64,000 bases of DNA, from positions 35,093,683 through 35,157,682 of the forward strand of contig OZ024737.1 of the NCBI GenBank assembly GCA_964016875.1, given 5' to 3'. This DNA is from Fallopia convolvulus. Taxonomy: Eukaryota; Streptophyta; Magnoliopsida; Caryophyllales; Polygonaceae. The notes under the pieces are model-generated. The model was not told where the DNA came from. It worked only from the letters and a program-made list of their open reading frames with translations, and did no database searches. This document shows, one piece after another, positions 48,269 through 58,737 of the stretch (its first letter is position 1; each line of letters starts with the position of its first letter). The position numbers were made by a program, and so were the translations under genes.

Positions 48269-50851
48269 TATTAAGTTATGGTAGAAAGGCTTTTAGGGTA
48301 GAAAGTGAGTGTGAATGTGATCCCTTAGATTAGAATTTTTTAAATGGACAAGATTAAGCTGAAAATGAGCACATTATTGTGATAAAGGTGCGTTGCACCA
48401 GATTTTCTCATATTGAGATTTTTATGGGATTCTTTCTGATATCTTTTATATCAAGCCAATTATAATTTCTCTCTCCCCATTTTTAATATTGGATTTCTAA
48501 ATTTCACAAGTCGATTAAAGCTTGACTGCGATTTCTATGGAGTTCGAAACCACCAAAAGATCTCTTTTATAAATGAGTTCAACCGTCGTCGTGAGTCGAA
48601 AATCACCATCAACGATTTTGATGCACTAGTTCGAATATGTTGGCAAGGTGCCGCAAGTTCGTTTCGGACTCCCTCAACACCAATCAGTGATAGAGTAATC
48701 CCGCTCTCCTACGGTTTATAATCGACCCTTTCCCTCTTCATTCTTCTCCAGATCTGCCCATCAATATCGACAATTAGGCTCTTGATATTCCAGAAATGGG
48801 GAAGTTTCTACTCAATCTCATCAGGGATAGCATCGCCGAAAGCGATGGGCCGAACATGGAGGGCGTCGAAGTCATTCAAGTGTTGCACCGTCGACGGCGG
48901 GCCGAACCTTGACCTTGCGATGAACCTTCACTTTGTTGGCGCGATATCTACTGCAACTTGGGGAGGTTCAAATACGTGGTTCCCTTTCTAGAGAGGGCGA
49001 TAAAGGTTCCATATGTCTTGATTGTTTGGCAAGGGAATGAGATTGTTGTTAAGAAGAAACGAGAAGAATTTGGATCAAAATAAAAAGAAGGTAATATATA
49101 TGATTATTAACTTCTTATGATGATGTATTTGTTGTCTTCTTTGTCGAAGTAATTGTGAGATTTCTCCTGCTGTCAAAGTAAACGAGAAGAATTTTGTCGA
49201 AGTAATTGCGTTTCCTTTTGAGTTCCTGTGATTGTTTTCAAGGATTTTAATGGTGAAGAAGCTAACTGGTTAGGCTTTTCGGTTTCTGCTAGTACAATTG
49301 CTCCTCTGTGTATCATTGTCTTGTTTTAATTAGTGAAACAAGCACCGTCACTTATCAAAATTTTGATAACTTTGCTTTCATTGTTTCCCCAATTTTCTAG
49401 ATCTCAATTATCTTTAATATAATGCTTTTTTTTTCTTCCGTTACATTTGGGGATTTTATTTGTTCGATTAATTGAATGGGATTGATCTTGTCTCACTCCA
49501 TATATATGCATAATGTAGAATAATTTTGTAATTATTGTGCGTGTGATTATTTCTAACTATTGATTCTACAAAATCAATTCAGACGACTCTGCAGACCAAA
49601 ACAATGGTAAGCTAATTCATACGCTTTTTTTTAAATTTAAATCGAATAACAGTATTTATTTAGAATTGACATATGTTTGATGATATTCAATGGTAAATGC
49701 ATTGATATTCACCAACTATTATTAGGATATTCACATATAAAAAATCGTTAATGTAAATATTTTGAGTCAATTTTTAATAGTACAATCATTTATATTCATT
49801 AGTTGTCGTACTAATATTCATTTGTGTAAATGTTGATATTCTTGTGTTTGTATTTCTAATTAGCTTATATAATTCGATTGCTACAAGAAGAGTGTTTTTT
49901 TGAGAGATTTTATATATTATTACGAATATTTATTGACTCAATTTTTTTCTTTGAAGGTAGAAAATGGTCAAAAATATCGAAGGAAGTTGAAGAACATGGA
50001 GTTTACATAAGAGCAATGTTTCTCATTTTTAGTTCGTCAGATTTGTACTTTGGTGATCATGTTCACCATATTAGCTAGTGATATTCTTTTATCTAAGTGG
50101 TTATATTCACCATATTATCTAGTAATAGTTATGTAAATGGTGGTCATATTCACCACCTTAGCTAATGATTTTCACGTAATTAGGTGATCATATTCTCTGT
50201 TTTAGCTTATAATATTCATGTAATTGAATGGTGATATTCTTATGAATACATGATGATATTTATGTAACTTTTCGAATCAACTTAGGTTTGTTTATGTAAA
50301 TAGTGGTCATATTCATTTATAAAATTATAATGATCGAGATAATAGAACTATTCATTTTAATCATTTTCATCGTAACCCAAATACATATTCATTGTTTATC
50401 ACATTGGTATTCACTCGACAGTCTGCGAAAATGTATATTCATTGTTCATCACGTTGGTATTCATTCATCTGGTATGCTACGAGAATAGAGATATAAAATT
50501 ACGTCAATATCAATTAATTTTAAAAATAAGATAAAATCAATATTAAATGTATTATTTATTTTGATTTTCAAAATAGGAGAGAGAATCTATATTTATATCA
50601 GATTTCAAAATTTGTACGTGATTTGATTTACATCAATATCAATTAATTCCTTCCTTTTTATTTTTTTAAATGATATGTTTGCTAATTTTAAGGGATGTGA
50701 GTTTTTTTTTGGCAAATGACATATAATCTAGTAATATTCATCCTATTTTAACTATTTTACATTTTCAAATCTCACCATCAATTCACTTTAATCCAACGCC
50801 TCAAATTCACCCACACTTTCTACCACAATTAGCTTTCTACCGAAACCTTCC

Positions 50852-50854
<3 letters not shown>
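48269..50854. mobile_element. Large non-autonomous element with diverged terminal inverted repeats
   Basis: Left GGTAGAAAGGCTTTTAGG, then GTAGAAAGTGAGTGTGAAT and GATTAGAATT, pairs with the reverse of 50854-50760 (GGTAGAAAGCTAATTGTGG, GTAGAAAGTGTGGGTGAAT, GATTAAAGTGAAT), about 90 bp. It sits in TA-rich DNA on both sides. Bases 48590-49100 are GC-richer, with a 70-codon open frame of no recognised homology. Bases 49680-50470 repeat GGTGATATTC/ATATTCATGTAA-like units. No transposase is seen. Confidence 0.6.

Positions 50855-50938
<84 letters not shown>
50855..50938. repeat. (TA)42 microsatellite
   Basis: 84 bp of uninterrupted TA directly beside the right end of the element at 48269-50854. Confidence 0.98.
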
Positions 50939-50940
<2 letters not shown>

Positions 50941-51246
50941 AATACTTTTGAAGGGGAAGTGTACCGGCTAGGGAGATTTCACGAGCAGACATGGCTGTAA
51001 GAAATTGTATCTTGATGAGGGTTAATTTATGGTGGAAGAAATTAAATGGATTCTAGGCGTGTAAGCAACGCACAATATCTGATTTTGATTGATGTTTGTG
51101 GTCTCTTTCAACTTTGTAACTTTCTTGCTTTATTATAGACAAATTTTCATAACTATAACGTAGTATATCCTAAGCATTTTTTTTCTTGAGAAGATATATC
51201 CTAAGCTAAAGCTAGGGATATAAAGTAAAACATCTAGCACTATTAA

Positions 51247-51789
51247 TCTATAACTATATATTAAAGTTGTTTCTTTTCGAGTCAAACTCATATTTATAAA
51301 ATTAAATTTTCTTTCTAATATTTTAACTTTTTCCTATTAATTTTTTTTTAACTTTTTAAATCTATCTTTAACATCAAACAAATATCTATTTAGTATAACA
51401 ATATCTTTTGAAAGCTTCATTATACAAGTATTTAAAATTAAAGGTGAAATATTTCAAAATAAATATAAATCTTTTAGCATATATCTTTTGATTAATTTAC
51501 TTATAGATATATATTGATTTTTTATAGATAAATATTTATAATTTTTAAAATTAATAAAAATAGATAATAAAATATTTACTAGAAGTATTGAAATGTTTGA
51601 TAATCTCTAATTTTAAGTACATGAAAAGTAATAAAATATAAAAAAATATAATATTCGATTAAAAATTATGAGCAACAAATTACTTATATTAAAGTTTATA
51701 TTATATTTTTATTTATTTATTAATATCATATTCATAATGTCTATAAAATATCGAATCGTAGTCGTACATGGTACGACGGGTATAACTAG
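51247..51789 (+). mobile_element. Non-autonomous Helitron
   Basis: It starts TCTATAACTATATATTAAAG after A and ends with the hairpin GTCGTACATGGTACGAC (51761-51777), GGGTATAA, then CTAG (51786-51789) before T. These are the Helitron TC start, 3' hairpin and CTRR end. 543 bp, AT-rich, with no Rep/helicase. It is related to the minus-strand copy at 28230-28790. Confidence 0.75.
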
Positions 51790-52580
51790 TAAATATAATA
51801 TCAAGCTCTCAATTTACCACCACCATACAATATTTCACTCAAATTGCCGATTTTTTTTCGGCCCAAATCGGAGGCTGTATATGCTAAGTTATGGGTTCAA
51901 TTTCGGAACAGCGTTTTCCCGATTTCCGAAGGGTGGTGGAACTGGGACCAGCTAATCCTCGGTTCCCAGTTCCTATTTTGTTTCGATTATTACCGATTCC
52001 ATTTCCGGCCCTTTAACAAAAAATATATGGAGAACTTGCTCGAGTTCTCCCGACAATGAAGAACTCAATCAAGCTCTTGAGATTAGGTCTAGTTCTCCAC
52101 TGATTTTCTTTTAATAGTTAGGAAGGACCAGAATCCCGAGGCTCCAAGACGCAATATTTTCTATTGTACAATTAAGGGAAAAAAGGGTTTGAACTTTATA
52201 TTAAGTTGCCTACGTATTCTCTCGGGTTATCGAGGAATCTAGGGACGGAACCAGGAATTGAAGTCTAGATGGGCTAGATTTATCTTGTTGGAAAAAATTA
52301 GAAAAAACTGTAGAGGATTAAACACGGGTTCATTTGTTTCTAAGTAACCTTGCATACTACTTGCACTAGACATTGTTATTGTCTACATTATTACTACTAA
52401 AACAAATATATTTAAATATTTTGGGGTGGGCTGCGGTAAACCTTAGCCCACCTCTAGTTTCATGCCTGAAGGAATTTAAGTCCACATAGTTCTCTTACAG
52501 AATTCCACTTGACCACTTACCTAAGATCACCCTTCGGAACCGGCAGAAGAAACACGACTTGTGTCGTCATCGTCAAGTAC
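51790..52580. other. Intergenic, no gene recognised
   Basis: Two overlapping open frames at 51844-52059 have no recognised homology. A GGGACGGAACCAGGAATTGAAG segment at 52234 and GGTGGGCTGCGGTAAACC at 52422 may be old hAT ends. Confidence 0.3.
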
Positions 52581-52770
52581 ATCATTTGATGACTCCGTAT
52601 AGTTCATCTGGTACACCAAGCTCCTCCCTCTTCCAATCTTTCACACAAACTTGAGCTTCCAATGCATCGAGCGCCAATTTTGATCTCCTATCATCTAGGA
52701 TGTGGCCTCCTTCGCTAAACTTTTACTTCACTACTATCGTTGAGGAGGGAACGACAAGTACTTGAGTGGC
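52581..52770 (-). mobile_element. hAT transposase C-terminal fragment
   Basis: The minus strand reads KFSEGGHILDDRRSKLALD, then LEAQVCVKDWKRE, then GVIK and stop at 52583-52581. This is the hAT C-terminal dimerisation motif (usually SAFSTGGRVLD, then RSSLTP, then EALICTQDWL). Only this end of the gene remains. Confidence 0.75.
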
Positions 52771-52812
52771 GACCTTTGATGTGGCCTCCACTTTCTATGG
52801 AGATAAATAGAA

Positions 52813-52878
52813 GTTATTTCACTTTCTAATGGACTTGGAGGGGATTCATCATTAAAGCCCATTAGAAAGTGAAATAAC
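52813..52878. repeat. 20-bp perfect hairpin
   Basis: GTTATTTCACTTTCTAATGG (52813-52832) and its exact reverse complement (52859-52878) are separated by 26 bases. Confidence 0.9.
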
Positions 52879-52880
52879 CT

Positions 52881-54060
52881 CTAATTATCTTCATATGTGA
52901 TGATTTTCGTTAGCGCTCCACAAGAACAAGTAGGAAGATAGTAAGAACTCGCAATTTCATCAATAATCGACTTCAATTGAGTATAATAGGAAGAAATCGA
53001 ATGGAAGCCTTGTGTGAGATTCATCAAGTCCTTTCGGAGAGAATAGATGTGCGTACCATCGAGTCCTTGTGTGAGATTCATCAAGTCCTTTCGGAGAGAA
53101 AAGATGTGTGTACCATCACATTAACCAAAGCGAGTATCCAATTCCTCCCAAATGTCTTTAGCTATGTCAGTATAGGTGACAAACTGTTCAATTTCTGGCG
53201 ATAAGCAATTGATGATTCACTACACCAATCTGCAGATTTAGCGACCATATAGTCGCTCATGGTCACTAATGTGGACGTCAAAACAGGGAAAAAAAATAAA
53301 AACAAGTTAGCGAGCATTTGGTCGCCACAGATGGCGACCATATGGACATCAACCCCATTTGGTCGCAAAAAATGCGCGGGCAATTTTCCCGCCAGATGTT
53401 GGCAACCATATGGTCGCTATAATTCGCGACCATATGGTCGCGAGAGACCAAACATATGTCAACGAACAACATATGGTCGTTGGGTCTTTTGCGACCATAT
53501 GGTCGCTACATATAAAGACTATATGGTCGCTGAAATGGATCATATGTTTTGGCGGACAACCTCAATTGTGGCGGGTTAAATCCCACTTTTTTTGCGACCA
53601 CATAGTCGCTAAAAAAGTATTTGGTAAATTTGCCGCCAATTCAGCATATATACCTAGATGTGTAAAAACTTCACTCTCCTTCCGCCACCTTCACACAACC
53701 TCATACATATATATCTCTTTCCAAAAAAAAATCACAGCAGAAAGAAACAATCATTCACAAAACTAAGTTGGTTATAGGAAGGAATTGCGTCAATTTTTCC
53801 GACTGTTTCATCAAAGGTATGTAATTAAAACTTATTCGCCACATGGTCTTCAATATATATATATATATGGTCGCTAAATATTTAGCGATCATAATACGGT
53901 CGCTAAATCTGCGTTTTTTGTAGTGATCAAAAGAAACGATCATGTCGCATGACTTGTTCCCAGATCGCAATCTTAGCGTCGCTCGCCGGTTTTGGAGTAG
54001 TGTCAATGATGAAACTCCATTTATTCTTCGCGAAAAGCACTCGTCACATTGATCAAACTA
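52881..54060 (-). mobile_element. Copia gag remnant, split by a CACTA element
   Basis: Reading on the minus strand, 54040-53930 gives EWNFIIDTTPKPA and IAIWEQVMRHDRF. After the CACTA, 53217-52881 continues with SPEIEQFVTYTDIAKDIWEELDTRF, YYTQLKSIIDEIASS and PTCSCGALTKI. This is the UBN2-type copia gag. A 57-bp tandem duplication (LRKDLMNLTQG unit) occupies 53009-53122. Stops are present and pol is not found nearby. Confidence 0.75.
53218..53925. mobile_element. Non-autonomous CACTA (En/Spm) element
   Basis: Left CACTACACCAATCTGCAGA and the reverse of the right end, CACTACAAAAAACGCAGA, form the CACTA terminal repeats. Both continue with TTTAGCGACC. Subterminal palindromes GCGACCATATGGTCGC recur through 53240-53620. 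Flanking triplets are ATT and ATC, a near match for a 3-bp duplication. 708 bp, no transposase. It interrupts the copia gag. Confidence 0.85.
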
Positions 54061-54246
54061 GAAGGGAGGGAGATGAATTTGGAGAAAGAATTTTTCATTG
54101 AATCGAGTTTGTTACAAACATTGTAGAAGCTATTTATACATATGATGAAACTAACAAACTTTGGAAGAGGAAGTTGTCCCCTGTTACATATAGTAGAGTA
54201 CATAACATGCTGTCTATCAAGTTCTAAGAATATGTGTATACATTAA
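54061..54246. other. Flank of copia gag, possibly its leader or LTR
   Basis: Contains TATTTATACATATGATG-like sequence. No clear LTR boundary or primer-binding site is seen. Confidence 0.25.
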
Positions 54247-54938
54247 GGCCTTGTTTGGTTTGTCATGACCAGGGGCGGATTCATCTTATGCCCATTGGGA
54301 TTTTCAAAAAAAAAAAATATAGTAAAAAAAAATTAGGTTATTTGATAAAAATTAATCTATTTGGTCAGAAAATAGAAGATTAATTTTTTATATATATATA
54401 AAATATATTGAAATGGTTTTTTATACATAAAAATACAAAATTTTATATATAATTTTTTTTATATACAAAAAAATACAATTTTTTTCTATATTTTATTAAA
54501 AAAATACAAAAAAAAATTCCTGACTTCGCCAGGAATACTTCTGTAGCCAAAAAAATTATCAACGGAATTTAGCCCCCACTGACCCGAATTCCTGCCTACG
54601 CCACTGGTCATGACATATGGAAACGTAAACGGAAACGGAAACGGAAACGGAAACGAAATAAATCTAGACAATTTTTAATGTCATAATACACTTATATAGA
54701 AAAATCATCCAACAATTTGTCCATTGTAAAAGTGAGATAGAAGGGAGTGATTTCCCCATTTTGTTACCCACCTCCTTCATGGAAGAATGATTGAGGTAGA
54801 GCAAGCCCCTTTTTACAATGGATAGGAGGTTGTGGATAACAAGTTGAAATTTTTTTTGTCAATGTATCATCACACTAATGTGTACTACATTAATTTTCAT
54901 TCCGTTTATGTTTCCATAAATTACAACCAAACGGGGCC
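54247..54938. mobile_element. Tourist-like MITE carrying a nested hAT MITE
   Basis: Left GGCCTTGTTTGGTT and right AACCAAACGGGGCC are inverted, with TAA on both outer sides (54244-54246 and 54939-54941). A GGAAAC microsatellite lies at about 54618-54655. The element is larger than usual because of the insertion at 54270-54606. Confidence 0.8.
54270..54606. mobile_element. hAT-type MITE with perfect 8-bp target duplication
   Basis: Ends CAGGGGCGGATTC and, reversed, CAGTGGCGTAGGC. GTCATGAC occurs directly on both sides (54262-54269 and 54607-54614). 337 bp, AT-rich, non-coding. Confidence 0.9.
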
Positions 54939-55114
54939 TAAATAGAATTATGTATGGCATTAGATGAAAGAGAGGGAGTAGCTTGTAAGAGAATGGAGCT
55001 TGAGAATATCCTGCCTTATTCATCCACAAAATAAGAGTGAGTAGCTTTCTTCTTTGTTTGAATGAAAACTTAATTGTCGATTGTTGGACAAGATCCTGAT
55101 TAATTCGATCCTAT
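54939..55114. other. Short intergenic segment
   Basis: Nothing recognised. Confidence 0.4.
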
Positions 55115-58100
55115 TGGAACACACAGAGATTGATAAATTCCCCCTTGAGGACTGCCATTCACATTACTTGAATATATATAAAGATTACAAGGCTTGCACA
55201 ATAAGTTAGGTCCATAATATAAATATACATGGTATTACACTCCCGCAGTCGAAACGGGAGGAGACCTAATAGTGAGACTGTCTCTAAATTCAAGAAATAA
55301 TTGTCGAAGCAAACCCTTGGTGAAAATATCTGCATACTGAAATGATGATGGTACATGTAACACACGAACATGCCCTAAAGCAACCTTCTCACGAACAAAG
55401 TGGATGTCAAGCTCAATGTGTTTAGTGCGCTGATGTTGAACCGGATTATTGGCCAAGTATGTGGAAAACACATTATCAGTGTATACCAGCGATGCACGGG
55501 AGAGCGGACAATGAAGTTCAAGGAGAAGATTTCGCAACCAGGAGCACTCGATGACGACATTGGCAACACCTCGATATTCGGCCTCTGCACTGGAGCGGTA
55601 AATGAAGGACTGTCGTTTGGCAGACCAGGCCACCAGTGTGTCATTCAAAAAGACACAATAACCAGAGGTAGAACGACAAGTGTCAGGACAACCTGCCCAG
55701 TCAGCATCTGTGTAAGCAATAAGTGATGGAACAGGGGACGGTTGTATGTTGAAGGGTTTCTTGAACAAATAAATTTATATTCAAGACCCCGCTGAGTATA
55801 GCAGAGTCAGGTTCGTCCACGGGAATGAGAATTATGTCAAGGATTATTTGATAAACTACGAGAAGCGAGAGAACAAACAAGGGACTAAGGGTCGAACACA
55901 ACCTTATGGGGTCGAGATCGAATCAACTTAACAAGTTTTAATCAAGTATTAAAAGAGCAATCCTAGGGTAGGGCTACCACAACAACAACCATACATGTTT
56001 TCAACAAGAACTCACAACTATCATGCAATCTAGATCATAGAAAAGTCAACTGTCGCAAACAATTCAAGTTATTCAATCAACTGTCGCAAATTAAACAACT
56101 TTCTATCTATCTTTCAACCTAGGAATATCAACTTTCGCAAATAATCCTATTTAGATCTAATCAAACAATCAACTTTACACTTTCGCTTTTAGGTTAATTG
56201 CAAGATATTGCCTCAACTTTCGCAAAGGTATTAAGCACAAGATAGATAGATATGATCTTCAAGCATTCAAGTCATGAATTCAAGTTTAGACATGCATGAT
56301 TGTGTTGGGTTTTCACCCAACCCTAGAATCTAAGAAAACTACTCACACATGGAGAAGAAAGAAGAAGCCATAATCATGAAAAGCAAACCGAAAAATCAAA
56401 TTAAAAACAAAGAGGTCTTACAAATTTCTCTAACTTCCTCCCAGTCTTCCTCTTAATCTCCAAAACAAAGCTAGAAAAAGGATCCCCCAAACTAGAAGGT
56501 CTAGCCCCCTTTTATAGAGAGAAAGGAGGCCTAATTATACTAGGAAACAAGATAAAACTACTTCCTAAAATAAAAGATAGAATATAGTACAAAAGATCTC
56601 GGAATAATGCAAGAGTCGGCGTCATGCACGACCCATATAGGGTCGTTCTCGACCCCCCTGGGGTCGGTCCTGAGGCCTGTCTTTTGGGATGGGTCGATCT
56701 TGACATGTGTAGGCTCGTGCACGACCTTGTTGGGTCGTTGTTGGATTGCCTTGGCTCGTGCACGAGCTCCTTTGGCTTGATTCTACTCTTTTTCCGGCCT
56801 CCTTCCTTAACTTCTCTTCATAGCTCGTCCACCTCTTCATATGGTACTCCAAATTCTTCGGTTACGCTCCAAAATACCTACAAAAGACACAAAATACGCG
56901 TAGTTTCCGATTCTCAAGGAAATACGAAAACTAAAGCAGAAAGACTCAAAAACATAAAACTTAACCACGAAAACCAACTAAATCTAATCTATCTAGACAC
57001 TAAAAACCTACCTAAAAAGCGGACATCACTGTATGGTGATGCCAAGAGAATGTGTACCATGAATATATCGAATAATGCGCTTTAGCGCCGCAAGATGACC
57101 ATCGATCGCAGGGATCATGCATGAACAAGCAAATCTGCTGAACTGCATAGGAGATGTCAGGGCAAGTGAATGTCAAATACAGTAAAGCCCCAGCTAGACT
57201 CCGATATAATGTAGGATCAGAAACTGGTTTCCCAGCATTAGCTTTAAGCTTGGAATCAGGATCAACAGGAGTCACTGCAGGGTTACACGAGGTCATACGA
57301 GCACGCTCAACGATCTCTCTAGCATAAGCAGCTTGAGAGAGAAAAAGGCCAGCGGATGTTCTAGTAGCCGAAACACCCAAAAATAAGATAGGGGTCAAGG
57401 TCAGACAATGCAAACTCATGCCCGAGTAAGGCGATAATTTCATCCCGAAGCGAGTCTTATGAGGCAGCCAAGATGATATCATCAACATACACAAGTAAAT
57501 AAGCAATCATAGCACCCCGACGATAAATGAACAAAGAGGTGTCAGACCGACTAATGATTAAAGCGATCCTGAGCAAATAAGACGCAAAACGCTGGTACCA
57601 AGCACGAGGAGCCTATTTGAGACCGTAAAGAGACTTCTTCACAGACAGACATGCTTGGGACGGGCAGGGTCCAAAAATTCAGGCGGCTGAAACATATAGA
57701 CTGTCTCATTAAGCTGACCATGCAAGAAAGCATTCTTGACATCCAACTGATGAATGGACCAAGAGCGAGAGACAGCCAAATGAAGAACAATACGAATTGT
57801 AGTTGGCTTAACAACATGACTGAATGTCTCCCCACAATCAATACCGACCTCTTGAGATCGTCCATTAGCCACAAGACGAGCTTTGTAGCGATCCAACGAA
57901 CCGTCAACTCGCAACTTATGGCGAAATAACCACATACACCGTACCACATTAGCTTCAGAGGGCCGAGGAACCAACACCCAAGTCCCATTACCAATAAGAG
58001 CCCGATATTCATCGGACATAGCGGCATACCAATTTGCATCAAGAAGGGTAGTTTTGTGTGAGGAAGGGATGGGAGACAGGGTACTCCAATACTCCTCCGC

Positions 58101-58395
58101 AAGTGCAACTGGGGGAATATCCTCCCTGGTTGACACTTGGACAAGACAAGGGTGTTGGGCATCTCAATCTCTTTTCTAGTCAGACCGACCCCCCTAGGTG
58201 TAAACCACCACAGGAACGCAGGAACGGGTGGCAAGAAGTTGTGACCGGTTACCTCGCTCTGATACCATATTGGAACACACAGAGATTGATAAATTCCCCC
58301 TTGAGGACTGCCATTCACATTACTTGAACATATAAAGAGATTATAAAGATTGTAGAATAAGTTGGGTCAATAATATAAATATACATGCTATTAGA
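55115..58395 (-). mobile_element. Ty1/copia retrotransposon, internally deleted and interrupted
   Basis: The 125-bp LTRs at 55115-55239 (3') and 58271-58395 (5') match closely. Next to the 5' LTR on the minus strand is TGGTATCAGAGCG, the initiator tRNA-Met primer site. The internal part starts in pol: 58136-57639 encodes RT (ANWYAAMSDEYRALIGNGTW, YKARLVANGRSQEVGIDCGETFSHVV, QLDVKNAFLHGQLNE). 57506-57100 encodes the RT end (YLTFTCPDISYAVQQ) and 55768-55235 encodes RNase H (YTDADWAGCPDTCRSTSGYC, SSAEAEYRGVANV). Gag, protease and integrase are deleted. Stops and shifts are present. A foreign block of about 1.25 kb separates RT and RNase H. Confidence 0.9.
55765..57020. mobile_element. Insertion inside the copia element, unidentified non-coding repeat
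   Basis: This block interrupts the copia frame between RT and RNase H. It has five CAACTNTCGCAAA-like motifs at 56049-56226, Asp/Arg-type GGGTCG...GACC phrases at 56620-56760, and TTTTTAGGTAGGTTTTTAGTG at its right end (minus). This resembles non-coding ends of large gypsy (Athila/Tat-like) elements, so it may be a solo LTR. Exact boundaries were not fixed. Confidence 0.45.
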
Positions 58396-58737
58396 TCCTT
58401 TGTCAAGCTTATTTTTGAAAACTTTGCCTGAGAAATGTTCAAGGCATATACGTACTGAACTGCTACCGATCAAGCACAAATAACAAAGAAAGAACATTAT
58501 TGAAATCTCATAATGAATTAAGATGCCTGAATTCATATACGAGTACGAGTACATAACTAATTTCCCTCCCACAATATTCTCAATGAATGAATGCATAACG
58601 TTGCTTATTATTCATCCATGCACAAACAAATGCAACTATAGCCCCGGCCCGTTTATTAGTTTCTAGTTGGCAAACGAAGATGGATAAAATGTGGGTATTA
58701 TACATATTGGTTGGCACCAATGATTGGGCGTTTCAAT

